Position numbers and translations under genes: made by a program | Shown: in pieces, positions 14,391 through 21,309 of the stretch | Position numbering within the stretch: the first letter of the stretch is position 1 | Layout: every line of letters begins with the position of its first letter | The notes under the pieces: model-generated | What the model was told of the DNA's origin: nothing | Seen by the model: only the letters and a program-made list of their open reading frames with translations | Databases searched by the model: none | Source: a virus | Length of the DNA: 23,183 bases | Virus record (IMG/VR): IMGVR_UViG_3300042287_000204 | Span: 1-23,183 of that record | Reading direction: 5' to 3' (one strand)

Positions 14391-16295
14391 ATGTACAGTA
14401 TAGAAGAAATTGCAGCTAAGATTAAGCGTGTTTCTGCTCTTGCTATTGAAGCTGAGAGAGAACGCAAACAAAGAGCTTACAATAGTGATGTAGCTATGTT
14501 ATTCGGTAGCGAATACATTGATGTACTACCAGACTATTTTGAAGGCTATGATGAATCAGTTGAGGATTATGAAGCTATTAGAGTTCATAGTGAGAAAAAC
14601 TGTTTCCCAGCAAGATTGTTTGCAAAGAGAGCACCTAATCAAACGGAACAAGCAGCTCGTTGGATGCAAGATAACTATAAAAATGTTACGCAACCAGTAT
14701 TCGTTGATTTCTTAAATACTGTACTTCGTGCAACACACGACCAAAATTGGAGTATTCACTTTGGTTTAGATGCACCACAATACGAACAAGCTGGATTAAC
14801 ATTCCAAAAATATTTAGATAATGACATTAGAGATTATGGTTCATTGGAATCATTCTTTAAACAAGTAATGTTTGCATTGCAATTAAAAGATGCAATGGGT
14901 GTTATTGCTATTAGACCAGATTCTCTTGAAATGCTTGAGGATGAAAATGGTGGATATGTTTTAGATTCAACTAAACTTATTGAACCACAACCATATTATT
15001 TTACATCAAGACAAGTAGTTGGATTTGAAACAAGTTATTGTATTGTAGAATCTGATGAGCGTTCTATTGTAGAATATTACGGAAGCAAAAGAGAAAAAGG
15101 TAGAATCTATGAGTTTTATGATGACCAAAATATTTGGTTTTGTAAACAAGTAGGCAAATATGTAGATAATCAATTTGAGATTACTTTATTTTACAATCAT
15201 GGTTGGGGTAAAGTCCCAGCTACTCGTTTAAGAGGTATTCCAGTAGTTTACGAAGGTAAAGTATTATGGCAATCTCCTTTCTTATTTGCTACTGACTTAT
15301 TAGATTTAGTTGCACAGAATAGTGCTTACAAACAAGCAAGTATTGCTAAATGCGTATTCCCAGCTACAATTATGTTGGGAGATATTTGTGAGTTTGAAGA
15401 AAATGGGAATAGATGTAGTGATGGTATTATAGGATTTAATGATGAAGATGGTAACTATCATTCTCACACTTGTTCTAATTGCCACGGAGTTGGTTTAGTT
15501 TCTCGTTTAGGCCCATTGGAAACAATGTTAATTAAGCCAGAAGTTAGAGGACAAAACGAAAGTGAATTGCGTTCTTCTCAAGAGCCATTAAAATATGTTT
15601 CTCCAGAGGTTCATACTTTACAATTCTTAGAGGAATCTATTGATAAAACCGAGATGAAGGCTCGTAAGATTCTTCACTTGCAAACATCAAGCTCTGATAT
15701 TAAGGGTTATGAGAATATGACTGCTACTGGAACTGTATTAGACAATAAAGCTGCATTTGCATTTATTATGCCTATTGCACATACTGCATTTGAAACATTT
15801 GAGTTTATCATTAATGCTATTGGTTGGATGCGTTACAAGGATGATTATGTAAAGCCTTCTATTGCATATCCACAAAGCTTTGATATTGGAACTGAAAGAG
15901 ATATTTTAATGACTATCTCGGAAATGGTTAAGAACCAAGTTCCAGCAGTATTGATTCACGCAGAGATATTTAGATACTTAAAATCAGTATTCTACACAGA
16001 TGCTAAAACAACTGCTGTTTACGAATTAATGATTAATACAGATAGGTTATTAGTTTTAAGTGGCGATGAGGTTATGTTAAGACAAGCTAAAGGTCTTGCA
16101 GAAAGATGGGAAGTTATCTTACACGATTCATTTATGTCATTCGTTGACCAGATGATTGCTTTAGAGCCAGATTTCTTAACTCAAGATTTCGAGGTTCAAA
16201 AGACAAAGATAATTGATATGGCTAAATTAAAAGCTGCTCAAATAACTGAAAGTAATAATGTATCAGTACAAGGTATTGATTCAATGATTCAATAA
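14391..16295 (+). CDS. Portal protein
   Basis: This is probably the dodecameric ring at the capsid vertex that passes DNA and joins the tail. The 634 residues are acidic and soluble, with a long helical C-terminal half (FEFIINAIGWMRY, ILMTISEMVKNQVPAV) and a place directly before a Mu F-like head gene, the usual portal position. The length is at the upper end for siphovirus portals. It holds an unusual Cys cluster, C333-x8-C342-x18-C361-x2-C364, with the last pair in CSNCHGVG, which resembles a DnaJ-type zinc motif. The stop overlaps the next start by one base (TAATG). The call depends on position, size and pattern; a direct family motif is not obvious. Confidence 0.75.
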   Translation: MYSIEEIAAKIKRVSALAIEAERERKQRAYNSDVAMLFGSEYIDVLPDYFEGYDESVEDYEAIRVHSEKNCFPARLFAKRAPNQTEQAARWMQDNYKNVTQPVFVDFLNTVLRATHDQNWSIHFGLDAPQYEQAGLTFQKYLDNDIRDYGSLESFFKQVMFALQLKDAMGVIAIRPDSLEMLEDENGGYVLDSTKLIEPQPYYFTSRQVVGFETSYCIVESDERSIVEYYGSKREKGRIYEFYDDQNIWFCKQVGKYVDNQFEITLFYNHGWGKVPATRLRGIPVVYEGKVLWQSPFLFATDLLDLVAQNSAYKQASIAKCVFPATIMLGDICEFEENGNRCSDGIIGFNDEDGNYHSHTCSNCHGVGLVSRLGPLETMLIKPEVRGQNESELRSSQEPLKYVSPEVHTLQFLEESIDKTEMKARKILHLQTSSSDIKGYENMTATGTVLDNKAAFAFIMPIAHTAFETFEFIINAIGWMRYKDDYVKPSIAYPQSFDIGTERDILMTISEMVKNQVPAVLIHAEIFRYLKSVFYTDAKTTAVYELMINTDRLLVLSGDEVMLRQAKGLAERWEVILHDSFMSFVDQMIALEPDFLTQDFEVQKTKIIDMAKLKAAQITESNNVSVQGIDSMIQ

Positions 16296-17218
16296 TGACT
16301 TTAGAAGAAATTATAAAGCTTAAATTATCAAGGTTAGATGATATTCCTACTGCATACACCAATGGTATAAAAGATACGCAGAAGGAGATTATGTTGGAGA
16401 TGTTGGATTCTTTAGAACAACTAAAGAGGGATGAGAAAGGAAACATAAAAAGAACTCAAGCTAACCTATCAATCATTGAAGATATTAACGATGACCTTCA
16501 AAAGATATTTAAAGCTTCAGAGTACCTTTCACTTACTTCAGTATTCTTAAAAGAGTTTGATGAACAAGCAAAAATAACAGATGACTTCTTTAAGAAAGCA
16601 TTTGGAGATTTTGAGGTATCTTCTTTTAATTTAAAAGCATTAGAGGTAAGCCGTAAACAAGCATTTGAATTAATGGCTGGACAAGCTTATTTAACTTCTA
16701 ATCTATACAATCCAGTAAAGAATATCTTAACAGATGCAGTAGTTGCTGGGGATGCCTACGGTAAGACAGTTAAAGCTATCAGCCAAGCCATACAAGGTGG
16801 TACAATCAACGGAAACAAGTTAGAGGGTAGATTATATCGTTATGCTAAACAAATGGCTTTTGACACCTTCGCAGTAGCTGACAGAGGATATACTAATAAT
16901 ATAGCTCAAGATTTAGATGTGGAATGGTATGCTTATAGAGGTGGCCTTGTTGAAGATTCAAGACAATTCTGTATTACTCGTAACGGAAAATACTACCATA
17001 AGAAAGAAGTAGAAGCTTGGGGAGATTTAAAGCAATGGGATGGTAAAATACCAGCAACTGATAGCAAGACAATATTTGTTTACGCTGGAGGTTATAGATG
17101 CAACCATTCTATACTTCCTAATGCCATATCTGCTACACCAGTAGATGTTATCCAAAGGAACATTGAAAATGGTAACTTTACCCCTACAAAAGCAGAGATA
17201 GAAATATTAGGATTGTAG
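16295..17218 (+). CDS. Minor head protein, Mu gpF-like (head morphogenesis)
   Basis: The 307 residues have an N-terminal helical region and the conserved C-terminal block of the Mu F-like family: EDSRQFCITRNGKYYHKKEV, then a Trp-rich WDGKIPATDSKT, then AGGYRCNHSILP. This Cys/His-containing module is typical of minor head proteins encoded next to the portal, which help to build proheads. The gene follows the portal with a one-base overlap. Its TAG stop (17216-17218) overlaps by three bases the 3' end of the minus-strand tRNA-like gene, so the two converge. Confidence 0.85.
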   Translation: MTLEEIIKLKLSRLDDIPTAYTNGIKDTQKEIMLEMLDSLEQLKRDEKGNIKRTQANLSIIEDINDDLQKIFKASEYLSLTSVFLKEFDEQAKITDDFFKKAFGDFEVSSFNLKALEVSRKQAFELMAGQAYLTSNLYNPVKNILTDAVVAGDAYGKTVKAISQAIQGGTINGNKLEGRLYRYAKQMAFDTFAVADRGYTNNIAQDLDVEWYAYRGGLVEDSRQFCITRNGKYYHKKEVEAWGDLKQWDGKIPATDSKTIFVYAGGYRCNHSILPNAISATPVDVIQRNIENGNFTPTKAEIEILGL

Positions 17219-17340
17219 TTAGGATAGGATTTGAACCTATATGGTAGGCTTATCTAGAAAGCCGTTTGAAGTACCTATTACAAAAGTCTTATAGCTATTA
17301 ATGCTTTTGATTTTAGCGTTTACCGTTTCGCCACCTAACT
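17216..17340 (-). tRNA. Abnormal 125-nt tRNA-like gene (Leu-like features)
   Basis: On the minus strand, 7-bp acceptor arms AGTTAGG (17340-17334) and CCTAACT (17223-17217) pair perfectly, followed by a discriminator A. The D-arm has TGGCG, a loop with CGGTAAA, and CGC, close to the Leu-type box. The T-arm is canonical: ATAGG, TTCAAAT, CCTAT. Between D- and T-arms, however, lie 75 nt where about 23 (class I) or 32 (Leu class II) are expected. One 5/7/5 hairpin there, GGCTT-TCTAGAT-AAGCC, would carry anticodon UAG (reads CUA, Leu), but position 33 would be C. CCA is not encoded. It is an intact-ended tRNA with about 45-50 extra bases, a decayed tRNA, or a tRNA mimic. Confidence 0.6.
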
Positions 17341-17345
17341 ATTTT

Positions 17346-17537
17346 TTATAAAGATTTAAGCTCTTTAATCTCTCTAATTTCTTCTTTATGTACTCCATCA
17401 ATCATCACGAAGATAACTGTACTTTGCACAATAAAGTTTACTTTGTTTAAATGCACATCGTGCTTTTTAGCATAGAACTCTTTTAACTTATGAAGTGTTT
17501 GATATAATACTTCAATTTCTCTTTTCCTTACAATCAT
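17346..17537 (-). CDS. Small hypothetical protein
   Basis: The 63 residues begin MIVRKREIEVLYQTLHKLKEF. They have an amphipathic N-terminal helix, a hydrophobic strand (VNFIVQSTVIFVMID) and a charged C-terminus rich in Glu and Lys. There is no known motif. It overlaps the stop of the ribbon-helix-helix-like gene by one base (TAATG) and ends 5 bases before the tRNA-like gene, so the three probably share a transcript. It is one of only three genes on the minus strand here. It could be a partner or antitoxin-like companion, but nothing proves that. Confidence 0.6.
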   Translation of the reverse strand: MIVRKREIEVLYQTLHKLKEFYAKKHDVHLNKVNFIVQSTVIFVMIDGVHKEEIREIKELKSL

Positions 17538-17698
17538 TATTTTCCTAATAAAAGTTTATTAACTGCTGTTTCAATACTAATCTTAACTCCACTTTCAGTT
17601 AGAGCCTTAGCTTGTCTTGCGTGAATGATAGCCATTGCTTCTCCACAGAATTTAATTGTTGCTGTTATACAGTCTTTATTTTTGCGTTCCCTTGCCAT
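17537..17698 (-). CDS. Small ribbon-helix-helix-like DNA-binding protein
   Basis: This 53-residue ORF begins MARERKNKDCITATIKFCGEA and ends SIETAVNKLLLGK. The pattern is a basic N-terminus, a short strand (ITATIKF), a helix (GEAMAIIHARQAKALTES) and, after GVKI, a second helix. That fits Arc/MetJ-type ribbon-helix-helix repressors, which bind DNA as dimers. The gene is first in the minus-strand cassette. ATATAGT repeats at 17697, 17707 and 17756 around its start and the divergent promoter are plausible operators, so it may regulate itself and the + strand gene at 17791. The fold call is by eye from a short protein. Confidence 0.6.
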   Translation of the reverse strand: MARERKNKDCITATIKFCGEAMAIIHARQAKALTESGVKISIETAVNKLLLGK

Positions 17699-17762
17699 AT
17701 AGTAACATATAGTAATAAACTACAATATTAGGTATAAATATTCACATTTCCAAACATATAGT
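17697..17762. repeat. ATATAGT repeats in a divergent promoter region (operator candidates)
   Basis: ATATAGTAAC (17697-17706) and ATATAGTAAT (17707-17716) are tandem 10-base repeats, one helical turn apart, at the start of the ribbon-helix-helix-like gene. A third ATATAGT lies at 17756-17762, just before the -7 box of the opposite gene. ACATATAGT, 9 bases, is shared by the second and third copies. Small dimeric repressors often bind such iterated sites. Confidence 0.45.
17723..17754 (-). promoter_or_regulatory. Candidate promoter of the minus-strand cassette
   Basis: Read on the minus strand, TTTG (17754-17751) is followed after 20 bases by TAATATTG (17730-17723), one mismatch from TAnnTTTG with normal Bacteroidetes spacing. 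The expected start is near 17716, which falls in the ATATAGT repeats and 18 bases before ATG 17698. Confidence 0.45.
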
Positions 17763-17764
17763 CC

Positions 17765-17772
17765 TATATTTG
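17765..17772 (+). promoter_or_regulatory. -7-like box for the gene at 17791
   Basis: TATATTTG matches TAnnTTTG exactly and ends 18 bases before ATG 17791. A TTG inside it (17770) could be read as a start codon, but use as a promoter box is more likely. No -33 element is clear. Confidence 0.4.
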
Positions 17773-17790
17773 AAGAAAAAACAAATATTT

Positions 17791-18102
17791 ATGTCAGTAA
17801 GATGCCTAAATGAGAAGGGAACAGTAGTCTTTATCCCAGAAAAGCTCGTAGCAATGCCAGACTACATGAGGAGAAATAAACTTGTCGTAGATGAGATAAA
17901 ACCTCAAGAACCATTAAAACCTTTATCACAAGTTAATTTAGAGGTAGAAAAACCACAAGAAGTAGTAGATGATTCTCCAATCGTTGAAATAGAAGAAGAA
18001 CTCACTAAAGAGGAATACTGGGCTATTTTAGATGAAAAAGGAATTGAATACAAAAAAACTTACGGAATTAATAAACTTAAAGAATTAGCAAATGCCAATT
18101 AA
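17791..18102 (+). CDS. Small protein with C-terminal HeH/LEM-like helical motif
   Basis: I take ATG 17791 as the start (MSVRCLNEKGTVVFIPEKL) and not the TTG at 17770, which lies in a promoter-like box. The product has 103 residues: a small N-terminal beta-like part (1-40), an acidic and Pro-rich linker (about 41-70), and a C-terminal EEYWAILDEKGIEYKKTYG then NKLKELA, which fits the short HeH/LEM or SAP-like helix-extended-helix motif seen in many phage proteins encoded near head genes. It overlaps the scaffold gene by 11 bases. A role in capsid assembly or head completion is inferred from position. Confidence 0.65.
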   Translation: MSVRCLNEKGTVVFIPEKLVAMPDYMRRNKLVVDEIKPQEPLKPLSQVNLEVEKPQEVVDDSPIVEIEEELTKEEYWAILDEKGIEYKKTYGINKLKELANAN

Positions 18103-18952
18103 AGAAGAAGAATTAAAACAATTTGTGTCTGAATATTTAGACATCAATGTTGATTCAATCGAATCATTAGACAACTTAAAAGAAACATTTGGTTCATCAT
18201 TCGCAAGAAAAGATGTTTACAAGTCAGAATTATCAAAAGACCCAAATTTCATTAATCCATTAATCGGTAAAAGATTAGGAACTATTGAAACAAAGATTAA
18301 ACAAGCAGCTAAGGATAAACTATCTTTAGAGTTTGATGCTGGGGATTTCAAGGATAAGTCTGTTGAGGATTTACTTGATTTAGTAACTGACAAAGCAAAA
18401 GGCAAGTTTGAAAAAGAGCTTGGCGATATGCGTTCAAAGGTAACTGGCGATTCAAGTGAAATTGAAACTAAATACCAAGAGCAATTAAAGTTACTTCGTG
18501 AAGAAGCATCTAATTGGAAAAACCAAGCTACTAATGCAAACCAAGAGTTTGAATCATTCAAGACTGGGTTAGTAGTTAAAGAGAAACAACAAAAGCTAAA
18601 CTCTAATTTAGAGAAAGCATTTAACTCTGTTAAGTATGCTCCAGAAGCAGATGAGCTTCGTAAAGAAGGCTTTAAGACAAAGATTATGTCAGATGTAAAG
18701 TTTGATTTTGATGAAAATGATAATTTTAGTATCTTTGACAAAGAAGGTAAGACTTTATTCCATCCTAACAAGGCTGGAGTTCAATACTCTCCAGAAGATT
18801 ATTTAAGAGATAAAGCTATTGAATATAAGATTTACCAAATGAATCCAGATGGAGGCAGACAAACTAATCAGAGAGTGGTAACACAAGCTGAAGTTAATGC
18901 TCCAGAAGGGCCAAGAGGAAGAATAATACACCCATCGGCTTCTCAGTATTAA
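18092..18952 (+). CDS. Capsid scaffolding protein candidate
   Basis: The 286 residues are highly charged and predicted helical, with a coiled-coil-like core near 110-190 (KFEKELGDMRSKVTGDSSEI, then EEASNWKNQATNANQEFESF). This is typical of scaffolds that shape the prohead and are then removed. It sits directly before the major capsid gene, the standard place. No protease triad is visible. The C-terminus (GRQTNQRVVTQAEVNAPEG) is basic and flexible, as in scaffold tails that bind the coat. The start overlaps the previous gene by 11 bases. A 6-bp hairpin covers the stop codon. Confidence 0.75.
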   Translation: MPIKEEELKQFVSEYLDINVDSIESLDNLKETFGSSFARKDVYKSELSKDPNFINPLIGKRLGTIETKIKQAAKDKLSLEFDAGDFKDKSVEDLLDLVTDKAKGKFEKELGDMRSKVTGDSSEIETKYQEQLKLLREEASNWKNQATNANQEFESFKTGLVVKEKQQKLNSNLEKAFNSVKYAPEADELRKEGFKTKIMSDVKFDFDENDNFSIFDKEGKTLFHPNKAGVQYSPEDYLRDKAIEYKIYQMNPDGGRQTNQRVVTQAEVNAPEGPRGRIIHPSASQY

Positions 18953-19024
18953 CTGAGTTGCCCTTGTGGCAAAATATACACATCGCAAGTGCGTGGATGC
19001 CTTATCCAATAATTAAGGAATAAG
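18942..19024 (+). promoter_or_regulatory. Tandem hairpins in the capsid gene leader
   Basis: Four small stems follow one another. CTCAGT-ATTA-ACTGAG (18942-18957) spans the scaffold stop. TTGCC-CTTGT-GGCAA spans 18958-18972. CGC-AAGT-GCG spans 18984-18993. CTTATCC with GGAATAAG (one bulged A) spans 19001-19024. None is followed by a T-run, so they are not typical terminators. They may be mRNA 5' stability structures or processing sites ahead of the capsid message. Individual stems are short. Confidence 0.45.
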
Positions 19025-19061
19025 TGCCGAAAACTTACAAGGCAATATGAAATATGTAAGT
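19024..19061 (+). promoter_or_regulatory. Predicted pseudoknot leader motif, copy 3 (major capsid protein)
   Basis: GTGCC (19024-19028), spacer GAAA, stem arm ACTTACA (19033-19039), loop starting AGGCA (19040-19044), stem arm TGTAAGT (19055-19061), 7 perfect pairs. TGCC/GGCA again gives a crossing helix. It ends 23 bases before ATG 19085, the same distance as copy 2. Confidence 0.65.
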
Positions 19062-19084
19062 GCATTTATTTTAATTTAATTATT

Positions 19085-20134
19085 ATGTCGTATGTATTAG
19101 GACAATTAACAGCGTGTCCAACCATCCAAAGAGAACTGACAGATTATTTTATGACTTGTCCAGTTAATGAGTTTATGCCATTCTTTGAATTCGTAAACTC
19201 TCCAGTAAACAATATCGGCCTTACTCAAGAAGTAGCCCCAGGCGGAGGAAAGATTAGAACTGTAAGATTAACTTACACTCCTCGCCAATTAGAATCAGCA
19301 GTTACAGCTAACATTGCTAACCCTAAGTGTGATGTATCTAACTTCATCGGAGATAGATTTACAGATTACACATTAGATACAGATGAAAACCAAGGTATTG
19401 GTTTCTCAATGACTGCTCAAGAATTAGAAGCAGCTTGTATTGCTAACGAAACATATTTTGTTCGTAGATTAGCAGATTTAGTTGATGCTTTAGACCGTAA
19501 ATTAGCTACTGAGCATACTGCTGACTTAGCTTCTTTAGTAGGTAAATGGGCTTCAAATGTAACTATGAACGCATCTAATGAGTTTGTAGTAAATACATTA
19601 CAAGCTGGTTCAACTATGATTGACCCACAAACAACTGCAAAGATTGACTTTGCAATGCAAAAGACTGGTTATTGCAATGAATCAATGATTTTTGCTGGTT
19701 CTACTCTTGCTGAGTATTACAGAGCAACTTCATCTGCTGGATGTTGCACACAACAAGGTATTGATGTTGCGACTATCTTCAACCAATACGGTAAAGCGGT
19801 AGCTTATGACAGAAGAATCGAAGCGATTTTTGGAACAGCTAATGCTGTTGCAATTCAAGCTGGTTCATTAACTTTGTTAAGTTACACTCGTAGCCCTTGG
19901 AAAGAAGGTATGCCACTTCCTTATCGTGATGCTGGTAACTACATTTCAACTGTAATTCGCTCTCCAAGAACTGGAATCCCTATGGATTTAACAGTTTCTG
20001 ATAGCTGTGGTACAGTTTCGGTTTCGCTTGTAGCAACTACAAAACTTGTTGGATTACCTTTGGACATTTATGCTCAAGGCGATTTCATGAGTGGTGTAAA
20101 CTATATGGCACAAATCAAAGTTACAAATTCATAA
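19085..20134 (+). CDS. Major capsid protein
   Basis: The 349-residue product begins MSYVLGQLTACPTIQREL. Its size, place after the scaffold, structured leader and strong terminator all point to the main coat subunit. GGGKIRTVRLTYTPRQLES, AAEL-like helices (QELEAACIANETYFVRRLAD) and a late RSPRTGIPMDLTVSD beta segment fit an HK97-type fold with spine helix and P-domain. There is no obvious N-terminal delta domain, which agrees with a separate scaffold gene. ATG 19085 follows a 132-base noncoding leader. No other gene here fits the coat role better. Confidence 0.85.
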   Translation: MSYVLGQLTACPTIQRELTDYFMTCPVNEFMPFFEFVNSPVNNIGLTQEVAPGGGKIRTVRLTYTPRQLESAVTANIANPKCDVSNFIGDRFTDYTLDTDENQGIGFSMTAQELEAACIANETYFVRRLADLVDALDRKLATEHTADLASLVGKWASNVTMNASNEFVVNTLQAGSTMIDPQTTAKIDFAMQKTGYCNESMIFAGSTLAEYYRATSSAGCCTQQGIDVATIFNQYGKAVAYDRRIEAIFGTANAVAIQAGSLTLLSYTRSPWKEGMPLPYRDAGNYISTVIRSPRTGIPMDLTVSDSCGTVSVSLVATTKLVGLPLDIYAQGDFMSGVNYMAQIKVTNS

Positions 20135-20146
20135 TTTTCATTCATT

Positions 20147-20182
20147 GGTGGGGGGCTAAAACCCCCTACCTTTATTTTTTTT
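20147..20182 (+). terminator. Rho-independent terminator after the major capsid gene
   Basis: GGTGGGGG (20147-20154) pairs with CCCCCTACC (20162-20170 region), about 9 bp with one G-U, around a loop of CTAAAA type. TTTATTTTTTTT follows (20171-20182). The next ATG is 4 bases downstream, so read-through must supply the following genes unless an unseen promoter exists. Confidence 0.85.
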
Positions 20183-20185
20183 AAT

Positions 20186-21199
20186 ATGGCTTGTTTTGAC
20201 AATCTTATAGGATTAAAAGGCTCTTGTGGAGAGAGTGCATTACCATCTGATGGTTTATATTTAAACACACTTGGTATTAGCAGAGAATTTATAGAGGATA
20301 TAATCAATGAAGATTATGCTGATGTAGATTCTTTTGTGTTAGATAAGATTTCTTTGGCTCAAGACCAAATTAAAAGCGATATTTATTCTAAGTTTACAGC
20401 CAAGTTTAATGTAACATCAATCTTAGAATCTGTAAGATTAGGACAATTTAACGAAACACCAACCATTGTTCCAGCTATTGCTGGTAGTTCAAAGGGTATT
20501 CAAATGAGAATTTGGAATGATACAACCTTTGCTAAATGTTATGTTTCTACTGTACAAACTTACTGGAATTATACTGGTAATGTTGATTTAAAAGTATATG
20601 ACCTTACACAAGGTAAATTATTAGATACTATTGTAGTGGCTTCGGTTGCTAATCAAATAGTACAAACTACAATCAATAAAGTTTACAAAAGCTCAAGCCA
20701 AGACTTAAACATTGTGTTTATTTATGATGCTGCTTTCCCTTCTTATGCTTCAAGTTTCTTAAACTCTGGATGTGTAACTTGTAATAGAGGTGGTGCTTAT
20801 ATGCAAAACAAATATGTTTACTCTACTGGTGTAACCTTTTTAAATACAGACCCTAAAACACAAACATACTTGAATGGTAATAGTGATACTGGTGGTATCT
20901 CTGTTGTTTATTCTTTACAATGCGACCACGAAGCTTGGATATGCAGTAATGCTAACTTCTTTGTGAGTGCAATGTTATACAAAACTGCTTATTTGATTAC
21001 TCAATATGCAGATTTAATGAGCAATTCATTCTCAAGTGCTAATATTGATAGAGATAGATTAAGGAGCAAGATGGAATATTACGAATTTGAGTACAATAAT
21101 AGATTAGAAGCTGGAGTAAAAAACTTAAAGATACCTTCTTATGATGTTTGTTTTTCTTGCAATAGGTTAAGAATGAACAAAACAATCTTGCCAAGTTGA
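20186..21199 (+). CDS. Probable head-tail connector or head structural protein
   Basis: The 337 residues begin MACFDNLIGLKGSCGESALP. The first 80 residues are helical (REFIEDIINEDYADVDSFVL), similar in feel to head-completion adaptors. The middle is beta-rich (NVDLKVYDLTQGKLLDTIVV). The C-terminus returns to helices (RLRSKMEYYEFEYNNRLEAG) and ends CNRLRMNKTILPS. It directly follows the capsid gene, where connectors are encoded. Several Cys residues occur (CVTC, CFSC). Its TGA (21197-21199) is overlapped by a 37-residue ORF that starts at TTG 21196. Family membership is not recognised. Confidence 0.55.
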   Translation: MACFDNLIGLKGSCGESALPSDGLYLNTLGISREFIEDIINEDYADVDSFVLDKISLAQDQIKSDIYSKFTAKFNVTSILESVRLGQFNETPTIVPAIAGSSKGIQMRIWNDTTFAKCYVSTVQTYWNYTGNVDLKVYDLTQGKLLDTIVVASVANQIVQTTINKVYKSSSQDLNIVFIYDAAFPSYASSFLNSGCVTCNRGGAYMQNKYVYSTGVTFLNTDPKTQTYLNGNSDTGGISVVYSLQCDHEAWICSNANFFVSAMLYKTAYLITQYADLMSNSFSSANIDRDRLRSKMEYYEFEYNNRLEAGVKNLKIPSYDVCFSCNRLRMNKTILPS

Positions 21200-21309
21200 T
21201 TTACAGCGAGGTAGATGGCATATATGAAACATTCTTCATTTCAAGCTTTTGGATTGAAGGAGATGAGTTTATCCAACAATTAGTAACAATTAAAATAATA
21301 TTAAACTGA
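21196..21309 (+). CDS. Short ORF with TTG start between connector and tail-completion genes
   Basis: An open frame fills what would otherwise be a 109-base gap. It reads IYSEVDGIYETFF, then ISSFWIEGDEFIQQLV and ends TIKIILN at TGA 21307-21309, 37 residues if TTG 21196 starts it. TTG overlaps the upstream stop (TTGA), and its own TGA overlaps the next ATG (TGATG), both typical of coupled genes. The frame is open back to a TAG at 21163-21165 without an ATG or GTG after that point. It may instead be a frameshifted tail of the preceding gene. Function is unknown. Confidence 0.5.
   Translation: MIYSEVDGIYETFFISSFWIEGDEFIQQLVTIKIILN

Noticed and set aside
17216-17340. Suppressor tRNA implying stop-codon recoding
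   Set aside because: The candidate anticodon UAG reads the Leu codon CUA, not the stop UAG, and TAG is used as a normal stop here (3679-3681, 17216-17218).
17770-17790. TTG start extending the 17791 gene by 7 residues
   Set aside because: The TTG lies inside a TATATTTG promoter-like box, and ATG 17791 gives a normal start.
18217-18771. 184-residue minus-strand ORF
   Set aside because: It is antisense to the scaffold gene, Ser- and Leu-rich as shadows of Glu/Lys-rich helical genes tend to be, and has no promoter or leader.
19050-19082. Ten-residue ORF (MKYVSAF...) in the capsid leader
   Set aside because: It overlaps the second pseudoknot arm, is very short and shows no coding features.
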